A DNA stretch of 64,000 nucleotides from Rutpela maculata (GCA_936432065.2 OW386285.2:99763869-99827868); one strand, 5' to 3'. Counted from the first letter of the stretch, positions 10,263 to 21,685 are shown. The notes: generated by a model from the sequence alone, not told the origin. Made by a program: numbers and translations.

Positions 10263-10935
10263 GTAAGATGAGATAGCCCAATAGCTAAAGCATTTGCCTT
10301 GTATCCCCTCTATTCCCCCATTAGTTGCATTTTTATTATTTTTGTCAATTTTTGTTCTTTTGTCCCTTTTTGTTCTTCTTCCAAATTCCCTTTAGACCAA
10401 TAACTGCTAGTAAATCCCAACTTTTAAAATCATAATCTCCCCTCACCCCATCCTTCCAGAGGCAGGTAGACCACTGGATAAATCCGTGACTCTCGAACGG
10501 GTTTTTTCACTAAGTTTTTCCCGTATGGACAACAAGATTTTCTTCGTAAATTTAGTGCGCGCGTGCGACAGTGCGCGTGTGTTAAAAATGCAATTGTTTC
10601 TTCGTATTTCTAGCTATTTCTAAGTATTTTAATATCTTCCCGGATTATTGTTCAACGAAATTGTTAGGTTTAAGTTTTTTATATATGTTAAACAGAAGCC
10701 CTAACGCCCCAATTGCATCTGTTGTTACAGCCGAAGCTAATCCCCTCCACCCGATCACCTACTTACCGCGACGTTGCACGCCGCGGTGGGGTGATCGGCT
10801 CTAGACTGGACCCAGCTGAGGCGCATTCATGTCTCTAAACTTTAATAAATATCTTTGATTTGATTTGATTTGATTTGATTTGATTTGATTTGCCTTGCAA
10901 TCCAAAGGTCTCGTGTTCGATCCTCAGATGGTGAT
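10263..10935 (+). other. tRNA-like sequence in S copy 1, split by K1
   Basis: The 5' half (10263-10301) has an A-box-like segment, TAGCCCAATAGCTAAAGC. The 3' half (10898-10935) has the B box GTTCGATCC at 10915-10923, followed by a long T run that would serve as a Pol III terminator. Joined across the insertion, the spacing fits a tRNA with a loop that could read TGC. The acceptor arm does not pair well, so this is tRNA-derived or tRNA-like rather than a working tRNA gene. Confidence 0.6.
10302..10887 (+). mobile_element. Retroelement K1 (non-LTR type, TGATTT tail)
   Basis: A 586-bp insertion flanked by the 10-bp duplication ATTTGCCTTG (10292-10301 and 10888-10897), ending in AATAAATATCTTTGATT and then a (TGATTT)n tail, which is the signature of target-primed reverse transcription. 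Near the 3' end a GC-rich hairpin (ACGCCGCGGTGGGGTGATCG) precedes the tail. The internal block CGAACGGGTTTTTTC is shared with K2 (35285-35940), as is a GCGCGTG-rich segment, so K1 and K2 are one family and appear full length. There is no RT, so it must rely on a partner LINE. It sits in the anticodon region of a tRNA-like sequence. Confidence 0.8.
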
Positions 10936-11097
10936 TTTTTTTTTCATATATTTTTTTTTCCACAACAAAGTTGGTATCACAAAATTTAGAATGTCCAAAA
11001 ACTAACATTATTTACAAGAAAAATGCGAAGAGTATCCTATAGAATGTATAACAATTATATAAAAAGCTCAGTAAATCGGCGAAGAGTATAATGCTTC

Positions 11098-12129
11098 CAC
11101 TAGTTTTTAAATTCCCTTTTGCATAAAGCATCTATGCGTTTATATTCAATGAAATTAGCATTGGTCATGTTTTTCTTATAGTTCTTAAAAGCAGTTTTCC
11201 GTTGAATAGAAAAATTTGAACAAGAATTGTCCCACCAGGGTGGTGATTTTGGTTTACGGGGTACGAAAGGTTTTTTTTTCTTACAAACTATATTAGCTGC
11301 ATCGGTTATAGCCATAACTAGATAATTAATCATGTCATTGGTAGAATAAAAATCCGGAATCACAATGAAACGTTGTTCAATAAGAGTTTCAAACATGCCC
11401 CAATTGACTTCCTCAGTGGACCACTTGGATATAGGATATACCATGCTCTGATTTATTAAATGATTAGGGAATGTAATTTTTATTGGGTAATGATCAGATC
11501 CATAAGTATCACCAAGAACATCCCAAGTAAACGAATTGGTCAAGTCGGAAAAGATGATAGTAATATCTACGACAGAATTAATAATATTAGGAGCTGTTGT
11601 CCCGGTAGCCATGCCGTTGTTAGCAATTGCCAGATGTGAAAAATGATCTAAGGCTTCAACAAGTATATATTCCCTGCTTCGTTACTTATAGAAGACCCCC
11701 AGAGGCCATGGTGGGAGTTGAAATCTCCACCAATAATGCACCGTTTATGTGTTATTTGATTAAATATATTAACATAATCTGTAATAGCTTTTACATTAGG
11801 AGGACGATAAATAGAAACAATGGATATGTTTTCTTTTTCGATTGTAATATTAATCCCACACACTTCTATTTTATTGTTGAAATTATTACTAAATTGTATA
11901 ATTTTATAAGGGATTACTTGTGAAATAAAAATAGCAACGCCACCTTTTCCATTCTGCCTATCTTTCTAACAAGGTTATAGCCTTCGAATTGAATGTTATA
12001 GCTTGGTTTGTACGTGGTTTGTACCAAGTCTTGCTAATTAGGACAATATCAAATTTTTCTTTGTCTATTAATTGTTTTAGCGAAATGTTATTGGAAAATG
12101 CCGATCTGGCATTCCACTGTAAAATGTTT
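11098..12129 (-). pseudogene. LINE ORF2: AP-type endonuclease
   Basis: 5' part of ORF2 of the I-like LINE. On the - strand ILQWNARSAFSNN near 12120 is the usual ORF2 opening, followed by FDIVLISKTWY and, after a one-base shift, IYRPPN and CIIGGDFNSHHGLWGS (catalytic Asp-Phe-Asn) at 11648-11863. A further frame gives GSDHYPIKI (catalytic Ser-Asp-His) and PPWWDNSC, the linker to the RT, at 11100-11612. The last readable residues, ALCKREFKN, would lead directly into KLTRQSNTSEIWKRI at 9023, showing that one LINE was split by the R and S insertions. At least two frameshifts and a stop inactivate it. Confidence 0.85.
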
Positions 12130-13543
12130 AATCGTGACAGCTCGCATGGAAATTAAATATATTATTAACAATCTCATTTAAAGAAGATTCCAGATTTAAG
12201 TTGTCGAGAGAAAATGTAGAAGTTGACGGGATTATTTTACCAAGTGTGTCTATTAGAACTACACTACAACAAAGTTTATTTTTCAGCGTATCTAAGTTTA
12301 CATTTTTTGGAATTTTCATCATTAATTTTATACCTAATACTATCAAAAACTGAACCACCACAGAAAGAAGTACTGTACTCTCTTTGAATCGGTTGAAATT
12401 GAGGTGTTGTTTCTTGAGTTTTTCTTTTTTGGGGGTGGGGTTAGTGGGTTGCGATTTACTGATGGTTACTGGTTTGGGGAAGCTACTGAGAGAGGGTCTC
12501 GTGTATTGAGTAAGTGGGGGGAATTCAAAATTACAATCGATTAAGGGGGCAAAACGATTTTTTTTAACTACATATACTAGTATATGCTGGATTGTCGATT
12601 ATGCTTTCTGCTTCTTTGAAAGATAAGTTATGAACCGCCATTGCCTCCTTGGTTTTTTTTGCTTAATAAATTATGTGCACTATTTATACGTAGATTGATG
12701 ATTGTTATTTTTACAGAAAATACAAAATTGGTTACATTCTACGCAAGCATCCTCTTTCTCCGAACCACATGTTTTACACCTTTTTTTTTTTTACCCTTAC
12801 ATTGGGAAAATGTATGCCCGAATCTTAGACAATTATAACATTGCATAACAGGTTGAACATACAGGTCCACTGTGCACTTAACTTTATTTATGTAAATAAA
12901 TTGTGGGATTTTTAAACGGGAAAATCTAACAACAATCATTTGTCGTGGAATACGTTTAACCTCATCTCCCTCTGACACGATTCTATGGAACTTTTTTATG
13001 CCAATGTCAGACTTAATGATATTAAAAAGTGTTTCTTCTGAAAGGTACGTATCTACAGATTGTACAAGTCCTTTTTTTTCAGTAAGGTAATTGGGAATAT
13101 AGGCAATAAGATCATTTTTTTCAAAGAAGGAGTGAGCTACTAATTTATTTGCTGCGTTTCCAGAGTCTAATCCAACTTTAATTCGATTTTTACCTACACC
13201 ACTGATCTCGGTAATATGTTTTTCATATTCCGAGAGTTGGCTTAATTTTTTACCAAGTTTCATAGGGTGTAAACGACCTAAATTGAGAGATTTGTGTTCT
13301 ACAAATATAAAATACGGTCTTTACGGTGTTTTTAAATTTATTATTATTATTAATAGATCTTGTTGACTTTTTGTCCGTGCTCATGCTTTTTGTAGGCAAA
13401 AACGTTTGACCTTGCTGATCATTTCTTTGAGTATTATTTAAATTACTATTAGAAAGTTCATTGTTACATATGCTTTGATTATCAATATTTAAATTGGTAT
13501 TTAACCAGGAGGATTCCCTCGAACAGAACTGAACTAAAAAGTA
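12130..13543 (-). pseudogene. LINE ORF1 (Gag-like, zinc knuckles)
   Basis: ORF1 nucleic-acid-binding protein of the same LINE. The 5' part is low-complexity (Asn/Ser-rich) to about 13310, then LGRLHPMKLGKKLSQLSEY, a core of about 120 residues, and the CCHC knuckle CYNCLRFGHTFSQC near 12810-12850. After a frameshift at a poly-A/Lys run a second Cys cluster follows (CKTCGSEKEDACVEC). Downstream MAVHNLSFKEAESIIDNPAY is typical of ORF1 ends in insect I-type LINEs. The 5' end is cut at 13543 by R copy 3, so the start codon and 5' UTR are absent. Confidence 0.75.
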
Positions 13544-14204
13544 AAAAACCGCTGCCCAAGGAATCACTACTTCCACATCCAGATTCTCTATCCAAGTCAC
13601 TCACAACGAAAAAACTTTGTATGTGGAAATAATTGTTTATGGAACTTCAATAATGTAATATTTGAAATCCTCTACCCCAAAAACCCATAAAACGATCGGT
13701 AATGGGGTGGATGAAGTAAAAAAATATTTTGAGGTTTCTGGTTCTTGTACATCCACTAAATCACATTTTTTTTTCATCCCCTTTAATAAGGGGGTGAGGG
13801 TGGTAATGGGGGTGGCTAGTGCCAAAATTTTTTTTTGAGACCTTAGCTTCTCTTGTATATACTAAATACTAATTTTATCGACTCTTACCTGCTTGATTTA
13901 CCCATTTACCCCAAATTTACCCGAATTTACCCCACAACTCTTCGTCGGAACAACATGAAAATATAATCTAGTTCCAGATCTCGCTAAAGTACATACGTGT
14001 ACCAAATTTCAAGTCAATATCTTAAACGGTTCCATAGTAAACGTGCGCACAAGAAAAAGTTACACAGACAGACCGACAGACAGAAAATTTTTTTCGCTCA
14101 AACTAAAAATCTCGACGTGTCATGACATTTTAAGCCTATTTGAACAATAAAAATTTTTAAAAAATTTATTGTCGTTACTATACTTCCACTGGATGTGGAA
14201 GTAA
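13544..14204 (+). mobile_element. Repeat R copy 3
   Basis: Same element as 2013-2935, with start AAAAACCGCTGCCCAAGG and end ACTTCCACTGGATGTGGAAG then TAA. The G-rich block is partly deleted near 13697 and the GACAGACC run is nearly absent. It truncates the 5' end of the LINE. Confidence 0.85.
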
Positions 14205-14480
14205 TTATGATTAAAGTAGCAGATGGCAGCAGCTTTTTTTATCATAAAATTATAAAGTGATAATAGGTAATTATAGTCCTTAAAACGGCAAGACATGAAT
14301 CAACACGAATAAAACTGTACTGCTATAACAATTTGTAGATATTCAGAAAATTACAATTCTCGATTGGCTTTGAATATTTTACCGTACTTATTACATTATT
14401 AAAATATGTTAATAATACATACCCTAAACTAAATAGTTTTGAAAATGTTTTTACTGTACTTATCCCTTCTCTTAATTAAA
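14205..14480. other. No feature recognised
   Basis: Plain AT-rich sequence between R copy 3 and Q copy 2. Confidence 0.3.
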
Positions 14481-14813
14481 ATAATTTCGCCCCCCTAGAA
14501 ATATAAAATTGTCCTTCAAAAACCATCCTTTAAGAGCTAACATACTACGTTTACTTTACATTTTTTTGTAGATTCACAAATTTTATTCAAAAAGTTTTGT
14601 AATTTTCTAATGTTTAATTTTCAATCCCCTCAAAAATCACGCCCTTGGATTTTAGAATTATTTTACTATTTTTGGTGTATTCACGGGCACGATATTATCG
14701 TATCTACAAAGTTTCAGAATTTTAAAACTAAATTTATTATTTAAATCCCCCTCAATGCCTAAAATGTTTTCAATATTTTTCCGCTTTTTTAATAAATATT
14801 TTCTGTTCATTTG

Positions 14814-17013
14814 CAAAGGACCCCGGAACAAAACCCATAAAAATGTTGATTCGGTGGAATCAGCTGAAATTTTGGTATTTTGTAGTTCAAGTCATGCTGA
14901 TCAAAACTTCTTATTACATCGAGCCAATCGTATGGACAGTTTTTGAGATACAGCTTGTCAGAATTAGGTAATTTGCGTCATTTTAGACATTCAAGAATTT
15001 TTTACTCTTAAACTATTAACTTTAGCAAAAAACTGCAAGAGTTGAAATATTTTTATTTAAGTCCAATAAAGCACAAGAATTTTTTCAGAATTTTTTTTCA
15101 ATTTTCAGGTAAAATATATATATGTCTTATTTTGGCATGCTTCGATGGGATTGGCTGAAACTTCGCTATTTTGTAGTTAATGTCACGCTGATCAAAAATT
15201 CCTATTGTACTGAGTCGATCCTGAGTGGTTTTCGCTCCAGGAGTGCTTGAAGGTTCTAATAACGAGGTAACGGGTAATATATATGTACTTGTTTATGAAT
15301 GGCTTCCAGTGTGTTTGTGTACGTGCACAAAAAATGTAACGTAATGTAAAAATAAGCTTGTTTTACTGTCAATATGTTTGTAATGTCACGTCCCTGTAAA
15401 TCAAAAGATTTCTGAAATATAAAATAATAATCAGTTTTTGAGAGCAATTTTCAAAGGGCCGTAGCTCAAGGTATTTGCGGACATATTTTTGCATGTAGAA
15501 TCTGCACCAGAAGTTTGTCATCAATATTTCCAGAAAACCTTGTAGATACTGACACATACATACACACAAATGCATGCACGCAGTACACAAATATGCTGGA
15601 AGATATTCATAAACACGTACATATAGATTACCCTTTACCTCGTTGTTAGGACCTTCAAGCACTCCTGGAGCGAAAACCACTCATAGGATCGACTCAGTGC
15701 AATAGGAATTTTTGATCAGCATGACTTTAACTACAAAATAGCAAAGTTTCAGCCAATCCCACCGAAGCATGCCAAAATATGACATATATATATTTTACCT
15801 AACCTAAAAATTGATAAAAACATTCTGAAAAAAATTCTTGAGCTTTATTGGACTTGAACAAAAATATTTCGACCCTTGCAATTTTTTGCTAAAGTTAATA
15901 GTTTAAGAGTAAAAAGTTCTCGAATGTCTACACTCAAAGAAAATGATAGGTAAATTCAACCAAAAAGAGCATATGAAATCGCGCCTATCTAGTTTCATAG
16001 TTAAATCAATCAGAAAAGAATAGTCATACAACTTTATTTGTTTTCGTAAACAAATAGTAGTTTAATAATCATATCTTCTTGTAACAAATTAAATAGTACA
16101 ATGACATTTTTTTTATGTTCACTAACTATTTTCAATTTGGTCTACAATAGTACAACGACTTTGTTTTTTGTTCACCAACTAATTTTTAGGTTGATCTACA
16201 CTTTATTGTATGATGAAGTTTTTTTTGGTTAGCCAAAATCTCAGTATTGAGACATCAGACCACCCAAACCAAAGATTAGAGATCGTTTATAAGATCCATC
16301 CAAATATATCGATGATCCCTGAGAGAATTTGAACATTGCAATCATGTTATTAATTTTCTATAAATTCATAAGAGTATAAGATAATGCATGATTGATTATT
16401 GTCAGTGATTTGTATGTGGCGTCATCTGGGAATAATTTCTGTAATAGACTTCGTGGTAAGCAAGCAAATTTTATGGTAATTCTTTTAGAACTTCTAGAAG
16501 ACGACAATAATATTGGTTTGTCTACCAAGTACAATAATACAGCGAACTAATGCTGGGGTTAGAATTACAATTCGATAATAGTTAAAAATAAAATATACTA
16601 TTATCTAGTTTAATTTGACAGAATTCAACAAAATAATAGTCAGACGAACAAAATAATAGTCTTATTCATCTATTTTTTAAGTTAATGTTTGTTTTGTTGT
16701 ACGACAACTTTTTATTAATTAAAATAACAATCACCTCTTGTTTAAAAATACCATCAATATAGTTTGGTTTAACAAAATTAACGATATTGTTAGTTAACCA
16801 TTTTTTTTTTGTTGAATTTACCCATACTATTTCTTTGAGTGTAAAATGACGCAAATTACCTAACTTTGACAAGCTATATCTCAAAAACTGTCCATAGCAT
16901 TGACTCGATGTGATAAGAACTTTTGATCAGCATGACTTGAACTACAAAATACCAAAATTTCAGCCGATTTCACCGAATCAACATTTTCATGGGTTTTGTT
17001 CCGGGGTCCTTTG
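14814..17013. mobile_element. Long palindromic (foldback) element P
   Basis: The ends CAAAGGACCCCGGAACAAAA at 14814 and the complement at 16994-17013 start two arms of about 500 bp that mirror each other: AATCAGCTGAAATTTTGGTA against TACCAAAATTTCAGCCGATT, and CTCCAGGAGTGCTTGAAGGT (15236) against the complement near 15650. The arms meet around a centre at about 15340-15560. The right arm is interrupted by M (15931-16841). Without M the element is about 1.29 kb. No coding capacity. Identity between arms is high but not complete. Confidence 0.85.
15931..16841. mobile_element. TIR element M with TA target duplication
   Basis: The terminal repeat CACTCAAAGAAAATGATAGG at 15931 faces CCATACTATTTCTTTGAGTG at 16822-16841, and both sides carry TA (15929-15930 and 16842-16843). 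The uninterrupted left arm of P (GTCATTTTAGACATTC, complement) shows a single TA at the same spot. TA duplication and CACT ends fit a non-autonomous Tc1/mariner-type element. An inner segment, near 16285-16445, is shared with 53335-53525. No transposase frame is visible in its 911 bp. Confidence 0.85.
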
Positions 17014-17075
17014 TTGTAGAATTTTGTCCACCTAGAACTTGAAAATTTCCTACTGTGCAGCGCCTGGCGAAGACT

Positions 17076-17735
17076 AGTGAATTCTTAATTATTAAACACG
17101 CAACACATTGCTCTATATCACAAATAAATTCTTTGTTACTTATTTAATAAGAATATAAAATTTTTAATTTCGCAACGGTGCAGTATGGCAGAAATAATAA
17201 GCAGATAATATTCTATAGGTTTTCCTGGTCCATTAGTCTCTTTTACGTTCTCTGCCAGTATAATAACATTTTCATGTTAATTTTTTTGTTCCTGGTTCGT
17301 TGTGTGTTAATAAATCATATGGTAATAGTACACTTTTTACGAATGTGATTAATATTTTAAAGTAAATGATGTATATAATTTATTAAGTTGATAGTAAACA
17401 ATACGTAACGTAGAATTTTTAATATTTCCAACTTAAGGTAATAAATGAATCTTTCCCTGTACAACTTAATAGCTTAATAAATTACATAGGCACACAAAAA
17501 AAATATTTTCCAAAGGTTAAAGACTATCCCTATGTTTTTTGAACCGCTAATTCCAAATATCACGTCAAAAATATGTTTTACTGCTCAGTTTTTTACAAAT
17601 TGACATTTCATCCCTAAATTCGGGATTAAATGGCTGTTAAATCTAATAGAACGACACACGCGTTGAAATAAAACTTCTAAATCGTTTAAAATGGCTCTAG
17701 TCATATACTCTCCACGTTCTATCGTACCACGGAAA
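17076..17735. other. No feature recognised
   Basis: AT-rich DNA without a recognisable gene or repeat. Confidence 0.3.
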
Positions 17736-19320
17736 TTATGGTGGTGTATGTTTTCCCCCAAAAAAACTACTACTACCTTTCCTGATTTTTCTGTAATACG
17801 CTTGTGAGGGCTTTACAGATCGGGTTATTACAGGGAATATTGATAAGTCGAGTATCTTTTGACCAGGAGGCACCAAAATAACCTCCGGAGGTTGGAACCA
17901 CCCCCCTCCCTGAATGAAAAAACCTTCCGAAAATACTGCGAAAGGGCTGAAGAACGTTTTCCTCCAGTTTTCGAGGGCGAGCAGCACGATAATTGCAATA
18001 CTTTCCCCCACTCTTCTGGAGCTACCTCTAAATGATGTTTTGATTTTTCCGTAGTACGCTTGTGGGTTATTACAGGGAATATTGATGAATCAAGTATCTT
18101 TTAATCCGGAGACGCTAAAGCAACTCCTGAAGATTGAAACCACCCCTCGCTGATTGACAAAACATTCCGAAAATACTGCGAAAGGGCTGAAGAACGGTCT
18201 TCTCCAGTTTTCGAGGGCTAGGAACAAAATGGTTGCAGTGCTTTTTCCACACCCTTCTGGAACTACCTCCAAAGGGGCGAGCGTAGAGGCGACTTCAATG
18301 TGAATATCAGTCGATATTCCGTTGAAGCAACGTCGAGCGCGGTTAGTACTTGGATGGGCTCCCATCTTGGGAAATACAGCGTTCTCGTCCCACCTTCTAG
18401 AGGCTTGTATATCAGTGTATACTCGGAAGTTACGTAATTTCAGACGAGGATTACGTAGTGGATATACCATCCTTCGGAGGGGATGTAAAGCAGGCGGTCC
18501 CTTGTCTATTAAATGCTAGGCAAGTAAAAGATCCCTACTCTTCTTAAGGGAAGAGGTTCGGCAAAATTTCCAGGTTGGGGGTAGCTCGTCTCCTGGCGTC
18601 GGTGATAGGCTCTGGTAGCGGAAATAGGCCGACGTTAAACAGTTTAAAAAAAAAAAACTACCTCCAAATGGTAAAATGTTCTGATTTTTTCGTACTATGC
18701 TTGTGAGGGCTTGACAGATCGAGGTTATTACAGGAACTATTCATAAATCGAGTATCTTTCAATCAGGAGATGCCAAAACAACTCCCGGAGGTTGAAACCA
18801 CTCCCTGCCTGAATGACAAAACATTTTGAAAATACTGCGAAGGGGCTGAAGAACGGTCTTCTCTCCTTTTCGAGGGCGAGGAACACGATGGTCGCGGTGC
18901 TTTCTCCCCACCCCTCTGTAACTACCTAAAAGGGAAAAATTACCCCTCGTTCTGATTTTTCAGTACTAGTGAGGGCTTGACAGATCGAGGTTATTACAGG
19001 GAATGTTGATAAACGGAGTATCTTTTGAAGAGAAAACGCCAAACAACTCCTGGGAGTTGGAACCACCCCCTCCCTGAATGACAAAATATTCAGAAAATAC
19101 TGCGAAAGGCCTGAAGAATGGTTTCCCTCCATTATCGAGGTTGAGAAAATATTGCAACCATCGTGTTCCTCGCCTTTGAAAACGAGCCCCTTCGCAGTAT
19201 TTTAGGAATGTTTTGTCAATTCAGAGAGGGGGTGGTTCCAACCCCACGGGGGTTGTTTTGGCGTCTTCTGGTTCGAAGATACTCGATTTATCAATATTCC
19301 CTGCAATTGCAGAAGAACTC
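17736..19320 (-). repeat. Tandem family U, four units plus an inverted piece
   Basis: A unit of roughly 230-265 bp recurs at about 17780, 18040, 18670 and 18945. Markers: CAGATCGAGGTTATTACAGG, AGGTTGGAACCACCCCCCTC, GAAAATACTGCGAAAGGGCT, GGTCTTCTCCAGTTTTCGAG. From about 19150 to 19310 a piece runs in the opposite direction (GCAGTATTTTAGGAATGTTT). A further inverted piece lies at 20925-21215. A 5S-derived SINE is inserted between units 2 and 3. ORFs across it are short and inconsistent from unit to unit, so I do not call a gene. Confidence 0.75.
18274..18655 (+). mobile_element. 5S rRNA-derived SINE
   Basis: 382 bp flanked by the duplication AACTACCTCCAAA (18261-18273 and 18656-18668), ending in a poly-A tail. 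The head resembles 5S rRNA: AGCAACGTCGAGCGCGGTTA at 18327-18346 covers the 5S internal box A region, and GTTAGTACTTGGATGGG at 18343-18359 covers the box C region, followed by a degenerate TTGGGAAATACAGCG. The body contains CCTTCGGAGGGGATGTAAAG, a core motif familiar from arthropod SINEs. It would be transcribed by Pol III from the 5S-type internal promoter and mobilised by a partner LINE. Confidence 0.85.
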
Positions 19321-19540
19321 ACCACCATGCGTCTAGGTGACGCGACACCAATTTATTTTTGGAAGGGCGCCAGCCGCGTTCTGCCTCGTTCTTCCACTCC
19401 CAAGCTGGTTCAAGATAAGATATAGCTCGATAGACGAGTAATAGGCCAAGGCTGCACTATTTCATATCATTAACGAGGCTCTTTCAGGACGTGATTTCAT
19501 TTATTTACTGACAACGAGGTTTACGCCTAGGAGGTGTTAT

Positions 19541-19830
19541 AATGTTTGCATAAAAAAATCCCCATCGAAGATTTCTCTCCGACGGGATTGGAATTAGACG
19601 TGATTTCTATCTGTTTATACAGTAATAATGGGTTTAGCGTCTTTGGATTTATGAGATTTTTGCATAGAAAAATCCCTATCGAAGATTTCTCTCCGACGGG
19701 ATTAAAATTTGACGTGATTGGTATCTGTTTACCTACTAATAATGAACTCTAAACTTAATGAGTCCTGGATAAGTCGTATAAAAAAATCCCTATCAAACTC
19801 CCGTAAGGCGACCAGAACACTGAGTATCAA
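19541..19830 (+). repeat. Tandem repeat, 114-bp period
   Basis: The block GCATAAAAAAATCCCCATCG followed by AAGATTTCTCTCCGACGGGA occurs at 19548 and 19662, with a degenerate third start near 19776. The steps of 114 bp are equal. Confidence 0.8.
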
Positions 19831-20924
19831 ACTTGTGGAATAATGAGACTCCGATTAACTCAGTTGATTCGGTCTTCCAAACGAAAACTCCAGGGATTAA
19901 GACTAGCAACAAGTCCTTACATCAATAAAATGCAAGTAGTTCAAAGAATAATATTTATTTAACAGGTTTAAAACAATACCATATTCTGCAAAATGATATA
20001 ATGTGATAGAATCACACCTCCACAACTAAGGCAAATTACTTTTAACCATACAAATGAGAGCGTGCACTAACAATCGATTTGGTAGAAAAGATTCGTTCAA
20101 CTTTCCCGGAATTTAATTCAAGCCTTTTAAAAAGAATTTAAAAATTTTGTAATTATGGTAATTATGGCTGACTGAAAATAATATAAAAATATTTTACTAA
20201 AAAAATTTTGGGTCGCTTGTGATTAGCTTAAAGGTTCTATTTAACGTGATGTTATCATTCACAGAATAGAGTTCGACTAATACATGAGTTTGCTAACGTT
20301 CGGCCAGTCTTACGACGTACTAGTCTCCATGCAGGTTCAATATAGGAAAAATGAGACCAATTCGCCTCCGGGCGACATTTTTACAAAATAGATTTTTTAA
20401 GTCACAAGGCAGTTTTCTCTATAACTTTATTATTTGGAAAGCCCTGCATTTCGCTTTCCTACCATTGCTTTGTATTGACTGTCCAACGCACTTGTCCAAA
20501 TTATGAGTCGCTGGGTGAATCCAAACTTGTTTTATGCGAGAAACCGGCCTTGTCCATTTTCACTGATTTTTTGCCAATATTTGCCTATAGACGCTACGCG
20601 CCTTCGCCGTATTTGTCAATTTTACCCTTTTTGATCTGTTACATACTTACAATTTTATAGTTAGTCTTTCGAACAGAATATATAATGACTGTACCTCTAT
20701 GGTCAATTGTGAAGGAATAAAAAAGTTAAAAAAAAAATAATTTCGTAAAAATTTGGTGTTTCTTCAAATTCTTTACTTAGTTGTGCCTCATATCTTAATG
20801 AACTCATATTGGTCCTTTTGGGTTAGTTTATGGCTCTGAAGTCTTTCAGACTTTTGAAAATGTCCTTAAATGATTTTTTTACCTAAGTTGAATTTCTATT
20901 TTGGCTTCGACCTAGGTCAATTCT
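19831..20924. other. No gene recognised
   Basis: About 1.1 kb without a supported feature. Short ORFs here (for example 20475-20660) have no recognisable motif. Confidence 0.3.
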
Positions 20925-21215
20925 GGGAGATTCTACAACACAATAACCCCGATCTGTCAAACCTTCACAAGTGTAGTATGGATAAATCGGAACAAGAGTT
21001 AGTTTTCTTCCATTTAGGGGTAGTTTCAGAAAGGCGGAGGAGGGAAATATTGCAACCATTGTGTTCCTCGCCTTGATAACGGCGCCTTTTCGCAGTATTT
21101 TCCGAATGTTCTGCATTCAGGGAGGGAGTGGTTACAACTCCGGGGTTGTTTTGGCGTCTCTTGGTCAAAATATCCTCGATTTGTCAATAGTCCCTGTAAT
21201 AACCCCGATCTGTTA
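20925..21215 (+). repeat. Inverted fragment of tandem family U
   Basis: Complement of the U unit: AATAACCCCGATCTGTCAAA, TTTTCGCAGTATTTTCCGAATG, GGGAGGGAGTGGTTACAACT and GTTTTGGCGTCTCTTGGTCA. It holds about one unit, 1.6 kb away from the main array. Confidence 0.75.
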
Positions 21216-21685
21216 CCTAAACGCAAAAACTAACGTACACACAAAAATTCACAGTTCTTCGCAAAGATACAACCGGAGGAGACATTGAAAATGATGAAGT
21301 TAGATTTTTAGTAATTAAAGATCAACCTATAGCTTTAGTAACCTTGTCAACGTCATGTCACTTTTACATAAAAAAATGGTAATTTTTTCTTAAAATTTGC
21401 CGGTTGTTCTCCAATGCTTCGAATTCGAAAATTGTAAACAAATTTCAAAAATAACCGTTGAAATGAAGATAACCTTTTTTTTTTTCTTAATACTATTGTA
21501 AAATACATGTAAAAACCTACATTAAAAAAAATATCCTCACGATTCGATGCTAATAAGTGATTGAAATTTCGAAATCATTTTTTATTTTTAGTCGTTTAAA
21601 TAAATATTTTGCGCTAAAATTTGGTAGAAAGGTCTAGTTCAATAAAGCACATTGTTTCACCAACTTTCGTTAAAATTGATGCATT
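21216..21685. other. No feature recognised
   Basis: AT-rich sequence between the U fragment and S copy 2. Confidence 0.3.

Larger units (their letters stand above)
9758..11092 (+). mobile_element. Repeat S copy 1 (TIR element with tRNA-like cargo, split by K1)
   Basis: The ends are ATTATACTCTTCGC at 9758 and its exact complement at 11079-11092. Shared with copy 2 (21686-22403) are CGAAGAGTATATTGTATTTG, CACATTTCTAAAACCG, a (GTCCGTCT)n run at 9896-9942, TTGTAAGCACGATAACT, TTAGCTAGAGGA and, near the right end, AAACTAACATTATTTACAA. In the middle is a tRNA-like sequence interrupted by retroelement K1. Without K1 the element is about 740 bp, matching copy 2. It lies next to R copy 2, and together they split the LINE. 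No ORF is supported. Confidence 0.75.
14481..17075 (-). repeat. Repeat Q copy 2, split by palindrome P
   Basis: Inverted relative to 5865-6345. 14481-14813 matches the body (GGTGTATTCACGGGCACGAT is the complement of the repeat core) and 17014-17075 matches the edge (GTAGAATTTTGTCCACCTAG). Copy 1 serves as the empty site: the junction falls in ATTTGCAAATTTGTAG. Confidence 0.75.

Noticed and set aside
18321..18390. Functional 5S rRNA gene
   Set aside because: Only the internal promoter part is conserved, and it is the head of a SINE with poly-A and target duplications.
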